A DNA stretch of 64,000 nucleotides. Origin: Leptofilum sp965223285 (GTDB taxonomy: Bacteria > Chloroflexota > Anaerolineae > Promineifilales > Promineifilaceae). The DNA lies in the NCBI RefSeq assembly GCF_965223285.1, contig NZ_OZ244997.1, positions 5,456,001 through 5,520,000 of the forward strand, in the 5' to 3' direction. A program made the translations under genes and the position numbers. The notes beneath the pieces were generated by a model that saw nothing but the letters and a program-made list of their open reading frames with translations, was not told the origin of the DNA and searched no databases. This document shows, in pieces, positions 7,288 to 17,700 of the stretch; positions within the stretch are counted from its first letter, which is position 1; each line of letters begins with the position of its first letter.

Positions 7288-10200
7288 TCACAAAAGTTCT
7301 GGCTGCTTGATGTACTCTTCTGGTTTGATGGAGATGGCTTGGCTGGCACTGTCTGAGCCCATGCTGATGCCGTAGATGGTTTGGGCAGCCTGCACCGTGC
7401 CTCGGTTGTGGGTGATGACGATGAACTGCGTGCCCAGCGCTAACTCGCGCAGCTGTTCGCGGAAGCGGTTGATGTTGGCTTCATCCAATGCCGCATCCAC
7501 CTCATCCATGACGCAAAATGGGGTGGGGGAAACCTTGAGCAGCGAGAAAATGAGCGCAGCGGCCGTTAGCGACCGTTCGCCACCAGAGAGCAAGCCCAAC
7601 CCTTGCTCACGCCGGTTGGGCAGCCGGGCTACGATGTCCACGCCGCTCACGGTAAGGTCGTCCGGGTCGGTGAGGACGAGACGGCCTGCGCCGCCGCCGA
7701 AAAGCTGGGTAAACGTTTCGCCAAAGACAGCGTTTACCTTGTCTACCGTCTCGGCGAAGGCGCGACTGGTGAGTTCGTCCAGCTCCTCGATCACTTTGCG
7801 CAATTTCTCTTCCGTTTCGTTCAAATCTTCAATTTGCTGCGTCATGAAGTCGAAGCGGTCTTGCGTTTCCTGGTACTCTTCCGGCGCGTCGGGGTTGATG
7901 GCCCCCATCCGCTGCATCTGTCCGCGATACGTTTGGATCGTTTCTTCGATGTCATCAGGCAGTTCGGTGATTTTGGGCAACGCCTGCACGCCGCTGATGG
8001 GCAGCGGCGTGGGGCCGGTTTGGTCATCGTCGTAATGGAGGGCGACGATGCCTAAATCTGCTTTGATGCGTTCTTGCAGCCCTTCGATTTCGCTTTTTTG
8101 CTGGCTGTACGCTATTTTGGCTTGGGTGTAGATCGTTTCGTGGTCGTGCGCTTCTTTTTGGGAAACGGCCGTACTCTCCTCCACATCCCCCAATTCATCC
8201 TGCAATTCAACCAGTCGGCCTTTCATCGGAGCAAGCTGCGCGTCCAATTCACTCATCTGGTCCTGAAGCTGGAGGCGGTCTTGCTCATGCTTGTTTTGGG
8301 CCAGCTCTGCCTGTTGCTGTTGCAGCGACGCCTGCCGCTGCTTCAAGCGGGTGAGCTGCTGCTCAAACTGGTTCAACGTGGCTCGGCGGCTGTCCACCAC
8401 GGCGCGACGGCCGTCTACAATCGTCTGTTCTGCCCCGATGTTTTGCCGCAAGGTTTCCCGCTGCTGCTGGGCTTCGGCCACCGGCAGGCTGTCTAGCTGT
8501 GCCTGGGCTTGGCTCACAGATGATTCCAGCCGCACAAGCTCCGCTTCATCATTTTCGGTGTGGGATGCTAACGTTTCGATGCGGGTTTGCAGCCGGGCGG
8601 TCGCTTCCGCCTGCGCTTTTTGCTGCCGCTCGATGAACGTCTGCTGCTGCTTTTGCCGATCTGCATCCCGCTGCGCCTGGCTGACTCGCTGGCTGGCTTC
8701 GTTCAGCAATCTCCCTAGCCGCTGCTCTTCGCTGTTGCGTTCATCAACCGCTTCTTGCTTGGTTTGGATGACGGTTTGCTGTTCGGCAACGGCCGTTTCC
8801 AATGCCGCCACCTCATCTTTTTTGCTTTCTAGCTTTTGCTGTGCCTCACGCCACGCTTCTTCACGAGCCAGCAGGCTGTCTTGGGTTGATTGACCAACCA
8901 GCTCGATAAGGCCGCCCGCATGAGCCACCGTGCCGTCTGGGGCAACAGCGACGCAGCCTGCGGGTAGCGATTTGGCAATTGAGACGCCACTTTTTACATC
9001 ATCTACCAGCAGCACCCGACCCAGCAAAAGTTGCACCAGCGGCGCAAATTGCTTATCGAAGCTCACCACAGATTCTGCCCAACCAATCGTGCCGCTTTCG
9101 TTAATTTCTGGTGGGGCGGCGGGCTGCAAGCTGTCGGCTACGGCTACCGCCAGCGCGGTTTCAGGGTCGCGCTCGGATAGTAGTTGCCACAGAGCCACTT
9201 CATCCGGCAGCAGCAGCGTGCCCAGTCGAGTTTGCAGCGCAGCTTCAATCGCTTGCTGGTGCTGCGCGGGAATGCTCAAAACGGTGGCTAAATTGCCCAA
9301 AATATTGATGTTGTCGGGAACGGCCGTTTCCTGGCGGCGCATCTGGTTCAGCATCTCGGTTTGGGCTTCCAGCCGAGCCAGCTCTTTTTGCTGGCGGCTC
9401 AGCTGCTGCTCCTGGTTGCGCAGGTCGCGGCGCAGATTTTTGAGTTCTTGAATCAGCTCCTGACGCTGTTTTTGCAGATCGTTGCGCTGTTGGCGTTGCT
9501 CTTCCACTTTTTGCTGAGCGGTGGTGAAAACGGCCGTGAGCTTCTCCACCGCGGCCTGCATTTTCACCAGTTCGCCCTCGTCGCCGCTGGGCTGATTGGC
9601 GGTTTGCTCCTGCAACTGCTCGCGCAGCTGGTTGAGCTGCCCTTGCAGTTGGGCCACCCGATTTTGCGTACTGCGCTGCGCCTGCGTCGCGTTTTGCAGC
9701 TCCGACTGCCATTTGTTAATCGTCGCCTGCTGCGTTTGGAAGTTGGCGTTGAACATTTGCAACTGCTCCCGCGCCTGGGTTAGGCTGGCCTGGGCAGCGG
9801 TTAGCTCCTCGGTGGCGGCGGCTAGTTCGCTGGCGGCGGCTTCCCGCTGCTGGCTAATGGGCGGCAGTTCGGCCTCCACTTCGGCCAGCCGGCGCTGCAC
9901 CGACTCCCGCCGCTCCTGCATAATGGCCACCTGACGCCGGGCATTTTCTAGCTGGTCACGTAAATCGTCCCGCTCGTTTTGGGTGTCACTTACTTTTTGC
10001 TGCAGGCGGTGGATTTGGCGACGCAGATCGTCCGCATTTTCTTGCTGCACGCGCATTCTTTGGCGGCTCGTTTGCCACGTTTTTTCAGAGGAAACGGCCG
10101 TTTCCCGCGCCCGCCGAATTTCTTTTTTAGCCACCTCCCAGCGGTAGCCATACCAAATCCGCAGCAAGTTTTGCAGGTCTTGTGAAATTTGCTCGTAATT

Positions 10201-10839
10201 CTGGGCGCGGGTGGCCTGCCGCCGCAGCGAATTGAGACGGGGGCGAATTTCGGCCAAAATGTCGTGAACACGCTGGAGATTGCGCTGGGTTTCCTGTAAA
10301 CGGCGCAGCGTTTCTGCACGGCGGGTTTTATAATGGTTAATGCCCGCTGCTTCTTCAAACAAGGCGCGTCGTTCATCTGCCCGTAGAGACAGAGCTTGGT
10401 CAACCAGCCCCTGCCCAATAATGGTGTAGGTGCGTTCAGCCAAACCGCTGGTGGCTAAGAGGTCAGTGATGTCTTTGAGGCGCACCTTTTGGCCATTAAG
10501 GATGTACTCGTTTTCGCCAGAGCGGTGGGCGCGACGGCCGATTTCCACTTCGCTGTAATCAATGGGCAGCCAACCATCGCTGTTGTCTAGCGTGAGGATG
10601 GCCTGGGCCATACCTGCCCGGGGGCGGCTCTGGCTGCCAGCGAAAATCATGTCGATGGTTTTCTTGCCCCGCAGCGTACTGTAGCTTTGCTCGCCCAACA
10701 CCCAGCGCACGGCGTCGGCAATATTGCTTTTGCCACTGCCATTTGGCCCTACAATCGCCGTTATGCCTTCGTCGAAGACAAATTCGGTTTTGCTGGCAAA
10801 TGTTTTGTATCCTTGCAGGACGAGTTTTTTGAGTCTCAT
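7288..10839 (-). CDS. smc: Chromosome segregation protein SMC
   Basis: A full-length 1183-aa SMC ATPase. The N-terminal head has Walker A GPNGSGKSN (about residues 32-40). Two long Gln/Glu/Arg-rich coiled coils flank a hinge at about 500-680. The C-terminal head carries the ABC signature LLSGGERSL, Walker B FCVMDEVDAALDE and a D-loop. It forms the condensin core that organises chromosomes; partners ScpA and ScpB are not in the window. The strand-opposite reading frames across the coiled coil are Ser/Cys/Leu-rich shadows. Several ACGGCCGT copies lie within the coiled coils (8165-10100), where they encode TAV. Confidence 0.97.
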   Translation of the reverse strand: MRLKKLVLQGYKTFASKTEFVFDEGITAIVGPNGSGKSNIADAVRWVLGEQSYSTLRGKKTIDMIFAGSQSRPRAGMAQAILTLDNSDGWLPIDYSEVEIGRRAHRSGENEYILNGQKVRLKDITDLLATSGLAERTYTIIGQGLVDQALSLRADERRALFEEAAGINHYKTRRAETLRRLQETQRNLQRVHDILAEIRPRLNSLRRQATRAQNYEQISQDLQNLLRIWYGYRWEVAKKEIRRARETAVSSEKTWQTSRQRMRVQQENADDLRRQIHRLQQKVSDTQNERDDLRDQLENARRQVAIMQERRESVQRRLAEVEAELPPISQQREAAASELAAATEELTAAQASLTQAREQLQMFNANFQTQQATINKWQSELQNATQAQRSTQNRVAQLQGQLNQLREQLQEQTANQPSGDEGELVKMQAAVEKLTAVFTTAQQKVEEQRQQRNDLQKQRQELIQELKNLRRDLRNQEQQLSRQQKELARLEAQTEMLNQMRRQETAVPDNINILGNLATVLSIPAQHQQAIEAALQTRLGTLLLPDEVALWQLLSERDPETALAVAVADSLQPAAPPEINESGTIGWAESVVSFDKQFAPLVQLLLGRVLLVDDVKSGVSIAKSLPAGCVAVAPDGTVAHAGGLIELVGQSTQDSLLAREEAWREAQQKLESKKDEVAALETAVAEQQTVIQTKQEAVDERNSEEQRLGRLLNEASQRVSQAQRDADRQKQQQTFIERQQKAQAEATARLQTRIETLASHTENDEAELVRLESSVSQAQAQLDSLPVAEAQQQRETLRQNIGAEQTIVDGRRAVVDSRRATLNQFEQQLTRLKQRQASLQQQQAELAQNKHEQDRLQLQDQMSELDAQLAPMKGRLVELQDELGDVEESTAVSQKEAHDHETIYTQAKIAYSQQKSEIEGLQERIKADLGIVALHYDDDQTGPTPLPISGVQALPKITELPDDIEETIQTYRGQMQRMGAINPDAPEEYQETQDRFDFMTQQIEDLNETEEKLRKVIEELDELTSRAFAETVDKVNAVFGETFTQLFGGGAGRLVLTDPDDLTVSGVDIVARLPNRREQGLGLLSGGERSLTAAALIFSLLKVSPTPFCVMDEVDAALDEANINRFREQLRELALGTQFIVITHNRGTVQAAQTIYGISMGSDSASQAISIKPEEYIKQPELL

Positions 10840-11056
10840 AGGCTAAAAGATGGCCCGAATTTTGTGTGGATTGGGCGGCGCGCAGTATAGTGATATCTGG
10901 TAAACTATGCAAGTTGCATGGGAACGGCCGTTCACAAAGGCATCAACTGCAAAAAATGTTACAATAGTCCTGCCAAAGTGGTTTCCTTATCGGCCGTTAC
11001 ATCTTCTATAATAACAAGTGGGAAAAGCTCACTTTTCGCAAACTTTATTCATTAGC

Positions 11057-11084
11057 AACTTACACACACTCATTCTTGTAAGTT
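11057..11084. promoter_or_regulatory. Inverted repeat upstream of the first cyclase gene
   Basis: AACTTACA (11057-11064) and TGTAAGTT (11077-11084) are perfect 8-bp arms separated by 12 nt, ending 20 nt before the GTG start at 11105. It could be an operator or a leader hairpin. The word TTAGCAACTT that overlaps its left arm recurs at about 14688-14697, before the second cyclase gene. The 265-bp gap is the divergent promoter region shared with smc; a TATAAT-like hexamer lies at about 11013. Confidence 0.45.
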
Positions 11085-11104
11085 TCAATTAATCAGGTCT
11101 TTTT

Positions 11105-14100
11105 GTGTCGATTCGTCAAGAAATTGAGCAAGCCATTGTTACCTTGGAAGCTCAACGCGCCGCCTTAAATCAAGATGTGGCCAATATTGCTATCAGCACG
11201 CTGCGTTCCAAGCTGACCGCACTGGTCGAGCCGCTGCCCACTCCCCAGCAAGCTGAAGGAGCCGTACTCATTGCTGATATGTCTGGCTTCACTACCATGT
11301 CTGAGCAAATGGATGCAGAAGAGGTGCGAGACATGATCAACGCTGTGTGGCAAAAGCTGGATAGCGTGATTGACTCTTGGGGCGGGCGCGTGGATAAGCA
11401 CGTGGGGGATGCCGTTATAGCCTTTTTTGGTTTGCCAATTCGTCGTGAAGATGATCGGGAGCGCGCCGTGCAGGCGGCACTCGACATGCAAATGGAGCTG
11501 GCTCTATTTAATGATGGCCCGCTGCGGCAAATTGCACATTCGCTGCCGCAAAATCAGGCATTACGGATGCGCATTGGCATTCATTTTGGAACTGTGCTGC
11601 TCGGCTCACTGGGCAGTAGCGGTGAATACACAATTTTAGGGGATACCGTGACGGTGGCACATCAACTGGAGCAGCAAGCTCCGGTAGATGGCGTGTTGGT
11701 TTCCCCCCAAGTGTATGAATCTATCCATCCCTTTTTTGAGGCACAGGCGCAATCTGGTTTAACGTTGAATGGCCAGCAAGAGAGCGGTCAAGCGTATGTG
11801 ATTCTGCGGGAGAAGCCTTTGGCGTTTCGGCGGGGGGCGAGCGGCACCAGCTTTTTAGAGACGCGCATGGTGGGCCGATCAGAAGAGGTTGGCCGCTTGC
11901 AGGATGTGCTGCAAGGGACGATTGAGTCTGGCGAGGCGCAGGTGGTAACCATTGTGGGCAAAGCTGGGCTGGGGAAGACGCGACTCCTTTTTGAGTTTGA
12001 GCGTTTGCTGCGATTGTGGCCAGACCAGGTGGCGATTTACAAGGGGGGCGCAGAGCGGAGTGTGCAGCAACGGCCGTATGGCCTTATCCGCGATCTGTTC
12101 GTAAATCATTTTGAAATCCATCGTCGCAATAGCCCAACAGTCGCCCGTGAAAAGCTGGTGCGCGGTTTGCTGGCGGAGTTGAAAAATTCGGACACTCGTT
12201 CGCTCACCCAAGCACATTACATCGGGCAGCTACTGGGCTTCGATTTTTCAGACAGCCCGCTGCTAAAAGAGATTGTTGCCGACCCGCGTCTGCTGCGTGA
12301 ATATGCGTTTGAGGATTTGGTGACCTATTTTACGGCCGTTTGCCAACAAAATGATGCCGTCGTGCTGTTTTTGGAAGATATTCATTGGGCAGATGAATGG
12401 TCGTTTGACCTGTTGGAATACCTGATCGCCGAGTGCCACCATTTGCCCTTGCTAATCATTTGTTTGGCACGACCGGAGCTGCTGGAGAAACGGCCGTCCT
12501 GGCGTATAGTAGAAGACCACGATCAACAAACGTATCATTATATTGATTTACAGTCTTTGTCGCTCATTGATAGTCGGCATTTGCTGTCGGAACTGATGCA
12601 GCATGTTGATCATGTGCCACTTCGCCTTAGTGATATGATTGTGAATGGAGCCGGGGGCAATCCGCACCACTTGGCCCAGCTAGTGAAAATGTTGATTCAG
12701 GCGGATGTGATTGATAGTTCTGGGAGCCGCTGGTATGTGCGCATGCCCAATCTGGCCGAACTGCCCCCGATGCTGACGCTGTCTCGCCTGATTGGCAACC
12801 AGCTAGAAAAAATGTCTAAGCCGATGCGGATGGTAGTGCAGCGTGCGGCCGTGATGGGGCCATTCTTTTGGGATATGGTGCTGCTTCAGCTTAGTGCTGA
12901 AGATGATGTGCCGTTGAGTTGGGATGGATTAACGGTCGTTTTAGGGAATCTGGTTGATTTGGGCTGGATTTACCGGCGCAAAAATTCCGCGTTTTCCAAC
13001 ACCCAGGAGTACGCTTTTAGCAACGACGATCTGCGAACTGCGGCTTATGAATCGCTGACGGTGCAGGAGCGGCAGGAGGCGCATGGGCGGGTAGCAGCCT
13101 GGTTTGTGACCCACGACAATAGCGAGGCGATGCAGCTTGCTAGCATGGTGGCTTACCATTTGGAACAGGCAGAAAAGTTTGCTCAGGGTGCAGTTTGGTA
13201 CGGCCGTGCGGCAGAACAAGCGCGAGAGGAGCATGCTCCGGAAACGGCCGTTCTTTACTACTGCCTATCTCTCAATCTGCTGCCGGTTTCTAACGAAACA
13301 GTCGCCCAGCGAGTCTCTTACAACGAAGGGCTGGGTGAAATGCTTCGCTGGCTGGCGCAATTTGAAGACGCCACTGACGCCTATTCGGCAATGGCCAAAG
13401 CCGCTGAGTCGGTACAGGATGTAGAGGCTGTGGTGCGTGCCCATCTGGGTCTCTTTTTGTGCCATTTTTTGCAGGATGATTTAACGCAGGCGTTGGACGC
13501 AGCGCAGCAGGCCGATCGCACAGCAACAGCCGCAAAATTGCCAGATTTGCAGTTGATTACCCAGGTGGCCGTCGGCTGGGTGCTGGTCCTGATTGGGGAT
13601 CGATATACGGCCGTTCAAATTGGCAAAACGTTGTACAATAACCTTAAGGAAGAAGCCGCTACGCTGCCCAGAGCATACATGCAGGCGTTGCTGGGGCACA
13701 TTGCCCGCGAGTCTGGCCATTTTGAGCGGGCCATGAACACCACGGAGACGGCTCGACAACGCTTCCGAGAGATGGATGATCGCATTTGGGAGGCGTTGAT
13801 GCTGGCGCAGCTAGGGCATATTGCCCGCGACCAGCGAGATTGGGAAACGGCCGTTAACAATTACAAAAGCTGCCTGCACTCTGCCCGCGATTTGGGAGAT
13901 GTGTATGGAACGGTGCTGGCATTGCGTCATCTGGGCATGATTGCCATGTACCAGCGGCAGTATGAAACAAGTGAAGGGTATTTGCAGCAAGCCCTCGTCC
14001 AGGCAGACAAAAGCGACAACGAGGTGCTGCGCATGCAGATCTCTTGCTGTTTGGGGCAACTGCACCTGATGCAAGCCGTTGCGAATCCGCAGTCTGCAAT

Positions 14101-14626
14101 GGATTTGGCGGGAAAAGAGACTCATTTGCAGCTAGCGTATGATTGGTGGGAACAAACGCTGCGTCGTGCCCGCATGTTGGAACGGCCGTTGGCCATCAGT
14201 ATGGCTGTGGCTGGTTTGGCCCAACTCTTTCTGGAAGATCATTTACTTGATGAAGCCTTGGCACAGGCGCAGACGGCCGTTGAAATGGCGTTGTCGGTGC
14301 GTAAGCAGCAATATGGCCGAGAAGCAAAGCGGGTAACGGCCGTGGTCTGGCGTGTGTTGGGTATGGTCTTGGCCAAAGAACCAACCAAAAACCGCCAAAC
14401 GACCATCCAACAGCGCACCGTGGATGCTGCTGAATGTTTTCATCGGAGCCATCAGCTTCTGGCAGATATGGGGTCGGCGACCGCAGATGAACTGTTGCAC
14501 ACCTTAAATAGCTGGGCAAAATATGAGCATCTTCGGGGAAAGAGCGACCAGGCCTATGCTTTAGCTGAGGAGGCAGCAAAAATTGCTCAGCAATATCAAC
14601 TGTCAGACATATTAGAAAAAATATAA
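11105..14626 (+). CDS. Class III cyclase - AAA/STAND ATPase - TPR regulator, metal-site half
   Basis: A 1173-aa protein from a GTG start. Layout: a short N-terminal helix, a class III nucleotidyl cyclase domain (about 50-235), an AAA_16/STAND ATPase (Walker A GKAGLGKT at about 285-292; Walker B VVLFLEDIHWADE at about 419-431), then TPR-rich repeats to the end. Both metal-binding aspartates are present: Asp58 in IADMSGFT and Asp102 in KHVGDAV. Lys98 and Asp180 are also present. The transition-state Asn and Arg are replaced by Thr183 and Gln187 (GDTVTVAHQLE), so a homodimer should be poorly active or inactive. The next gene is a paralogue with the opposite losses; the two are probably cotranscribed. 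Confidence 0.9.
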   Translation: MSIRQEIEQAIVTLEAQRAALNQDVANIAISTLRSKLTALVEPLPTPQQAEGAVLIADMSGFTTMSEQMDAEEVRDMINAVWQKLDSVIDSWGGRVDKHVGDAVIAFFGLPIRREDDRERAVQAALDMQMELALFNDGPLRQIAHSLPQNQALRMRIGIHFGTVLLGSLGSSGEYTILGDTVTVAHQLEQQAPVDGVLVSPQVYESIHPFFEAQAQSGLTLNGQQESGQAYVILREKPLAFRRGASGTSFLETRMVGRSEEVGRLQDVLQGTIESGEAQVVTIVGKAGLGKTRLLFEFERLLRLWPDQVAIYKGGAERSVQQRPYGLIRDLFVNHFEIHRRNSPTVAREKLVRGLLAELKNSDTRSLTQAHYIGQLLGFDFSDSPLLKEIVADPRLLREYAFEDLVTYFTAVCQQNDAVVLFLEDIHWADEWSFDLLEYLIAECHHLPLLIICLARPELLEKRPSWRIVEDHDQQTYHYIDLQSLSLIDSRHLLSELMQHVDHVPLRLSDMIVNGAGGNPHHLAQLVKMLIQADVIDSSGSRWYVRMPNLAELPPMLTLSRLIGNQLEKMSKPMRMVVQRAAVMGPFFWDMVLLQLSAEDDVPLSWDGLTVVLGNLVDLGWIYRRKNSAFSNTQEYAFSNDDLRTAAYESLTVQERQEAHGRVAAWFVTHDNSEAMQLASMVAYHLEQAEKFAQGAVWYGRAAEQAREEHAPETAVLYYCLSLNLLPVSNETVAQRVSYNEGLGEMLRWLAQFEDATDAYSAMAKAAESVQDVEAVVRAHLGLFLCHFLQDDLTQALDAAQQADRTATAAKLPDLQLITQVAVGWVLVLIGDRYTAVQIGKTLYNNLKEEAATLPRAYMQALLGHIARESGHFERAMNTTETARQRFREMDDRIWEALMLAQLGHIARDQRDWETAVNNYKSCLHSARDLGDVYGTVLALRHLGMIAMYQRQYETSEGYLQQALVQADKSDNEVLRMQISCCLGQLHLMQAVANPQSAMDLAGKETHLQLAYDWWEQTLRRARMLERPLAISMAVAGLAQLFLEDHLLDEALAQAQTAVEMALSVRKQQYGREAKRVTAVVWRVLGMVLAKEPTKNRQTTIQQRTVDAAECFHRSHQLLADMGSATADELLHTLNSWAKYEHLRGKSDQAYALAEEAAKIAQQYQLSDILEKI

Positions 14627-14760
14627 ACCTGCGTACTGCGAAGCACAGATTAGCAAAAAACAGCATAAAGAATTGCGCCATTTGTGCTTAGCAACTTGAA
14701 AATGATGTAGGTTTTGTAAAGTGTAAGAATTGTACAAACCGTGTTAATTGAGCTGTATTG

Positions 14761-17700
14761 ATGACCGAGCAGGAACAGTTACACCAAGCCATTCACTCGC
14801 TAGATGAGAAACGCACCCTCCTGGGGGATGCTGTTGTAAACACCACCATTGCCGCCCTGCAAGAAAAGCTCACCGCAATTGATGCCCTCTCTCAAAACCA
14901 CGTTGACGCTAAAACTGCCCAGCGCAAACAAGTAAGCATTCTATTCGCAACCATTACCGGTATTACGAACGTTGCCGATGCTTTGCCAGATACCAATATG
15001 CTGGATGTTATGAATGGTCTTTGGCGACGCTTAGATCAGGCCATCACTTTTCAGGATGGCACCATCGACAAGCACATGGGTGAGGCGGTGATGGGTTTGT
15101 TTGGCGTACCGGTTGCTCATGAAGATGATGCTGAACGTGCCATTCGGGCAGCCCTGCAAATGCGGGCTGCGCTTAGCGACTTTATTTTAGAGCAGTCAAG
15201 CAGTAAAACACCTGTTTCTGAGAAGGAGATGGCTCATTTACGCCAGCTGCAAATTCGCATAGGCATCAATACGGGGCCAGTTATGTTGGGCCGTGTCGGC
15301 AGCAGCGAGGAGTACACGGTCATTGGTGATGCGGTCAATGTGGCCAGCCGTCTGGAAAAATCGGCTCCGCCAGGCGGCATTCTCATCTCTCATGATACGT
15401 ACATGCTGGTTCATGATCGCTTCAATGTTGAACCTCTAGGATTGGTGACGATTCGCGGCCGTTCAGAACCAATCCAGGTTTATCTGGTATTGGGGCTTAA
15501 ACCGCGCCTGTTTTATGCTTCTGGCCGTGGCGTTGAAGGTGTGGAAACCCGCATGGTGGGGCGGGATGCAGAACTAACTCAACTAAAAGAAACACTGCAA
15601 CATGCGGTTGAGAAGCGTATGGGGCAGGCGTTGATTATCACAGGTGATGCGGGTGTGGGGAAATCCCGACTCATTCATGAGTTTAGTAATTGGGTGCGGG
15701 CATTGCCGTATGATGTACCAGTGTTCAAGGGGCGTACCTATCAGCAGATTAGCCAGTTACCATATAGCCTCATTCGCGACATGCTGGCGACTCATTTTGA
15801 GATTCAAGACAATGACCCGCCGTCGGTGGCAGAAGAGAAGCTGGTGCAGGGGATGGGCAAGTTCATGGGGCAGGAAAATGATGAGCTTCGCACCCGCGCC
15901 AACATCATTGGCCAACTCATTGGGCTGGATTTGTCAATTAAGGTGCAGTCGTTGGGGCAGACGGGGGAAGCACCGCAGTTGCGCCAGGCGGCTTATGAAT
16001 ATTTGGCTCAGTTTTTTGAGGTTATTGCGGCGCATAATTCGGCCGTTTTGCTCTTTTTGGAGGATTTGCATTGGGCCGATGAGGCATCGCTGGACTTGAT
16101 GCAACATCTGGCTGATAGCTGCCAGAAGGTACCGCTATTGATGATTGGGGTGGCACGGCCGTTTGATGGGCCAGCTGGCTTAAGACGAGAACGGCCGTTG
16201 CCCGGCACGCATATTCACCTTGATTCACTCTCCCCAGAAGAAAGCCACCAACTGGTACTAGAAATCTTGCAGAAGCTGCCAGAAATTCCAGCCGACTTGT
16301 CGGATTTGCTGTTGGAAAGAGCAGAAGGCAACCCGTTCTATGTCGAAGAACTCATCAAGGTATTGATAGAAGATGGGGTGATTATTGCCGGCGAGGAGCA
16401 ATGGCAGCTGCGGCGCAACCAGCTTACCGAGGTGCGCGTGCCGCTCAACATCACCTCTGTGTTGCAGGGCCGACTGGATCGCCTGACCCATATGGAACGG
16501 GTGACGTTGCAGCGGGCGGCTGTGGTGGGGCGTGTGTTTTGGGATACGGCCGTTACCCAAATGAATGCCGCAGCCGAAGACCCACTAGATGCCAACCAGA
16601 CGCGCACGGCCTTGCAAGCGTTAGAAAAACGGGAAATGATATTCCGGCGGCAATCCTCCGGGTTTGCTGGAACCCAGGCATATTTGTTTAAGCATGCGAT
16701 TTTGCATCAGGTTACCTATGAATCGGTACTGCTGCGGGCACGTCCTAAATACCATAAGCAGGTTGCCGACTGGCTGGCCCAGCAAAGCGGAGAGCGTATT
16801 TCTGAATATGCTGGCACCATTGCCGAGCATTATGAACATGCCGAAGAAAAGTCGATGGCGGCCGAACTGTACGAAATGGCTGCCCAGCGTGCCCAAGACA
16901 TCTTCAACTTGCATTTAGCCACTGACTTTTTCTGTCGCTCCCTCTCATTGCTTACAGAGATGTCTCATTACGCCCTGTGGCAGCTGCGCTTGCAGGATGA
17001 TTTGGGCCAACTGTTGCTAAGGCAGGCGCGTTTGGTCGAAGCTGCTCAAACGTACATGACCATGCGCTTCACGGCCGAAGAGGATGGGGATTTGCTGCTT
17101 CAGGCCCGCGCCTGGAATGGATTAGCGGGGATTCAGAAATATCAGGCAGATTTTGTGTCGATGTTAGAAAGTGCGCTCCAGGCGGAGCGCGTAGCCTGGT
17201 TGGTGAATGCAGAGTCTGCCTGGGTAGAAGCGTTGCTGCTTAAAAGTGAGGCACTGTTGCAGCAGCGGGATGTAGAAATGGCGATCCTGGCGACCCAAAA
17301 GGCGTTGGAAACAAGCCAGCAGCTAGATGAGCCAGAGCTGCTCACCCGCAGTTTAACGCAAGCATGTGAAGAGCACATAAAAATCGGCCGTTACCGTCCA
17401 GTTGAGCAATATTTAGCGCAACTAAAAGGCCAATCTGCCTTGCTAGAACGGTTGGGTAATCAGCCTGCATTGGCATTGGCGAACCGAGCTATTGGTGAGG
17501 TAAACAATCGGCTGGGCCGATTTGATAAGGCGGTACATTGGCTCCTGGCTTCGATGAAGGTGTATCGGGAGTTGGAAGACCAATTGGCAATTGGCCAAAT
17601 GTTGAATTTATTGGGGGAGACGTCTCGGCTGCGGGGGCAATCTAACCAGGCAATTCCGTTCTACCGCAAAGCGTTGACCATTGCCAACGGTTTGGGCGAT

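Noticed and set aside
8291..9934. Several Ser/Cys/Leu-rich open frames opposite smc
   Set aside because: They are reverse reads of the Gln/Glu/Arg-rich coiled coil of SMC, which always gives such frames.
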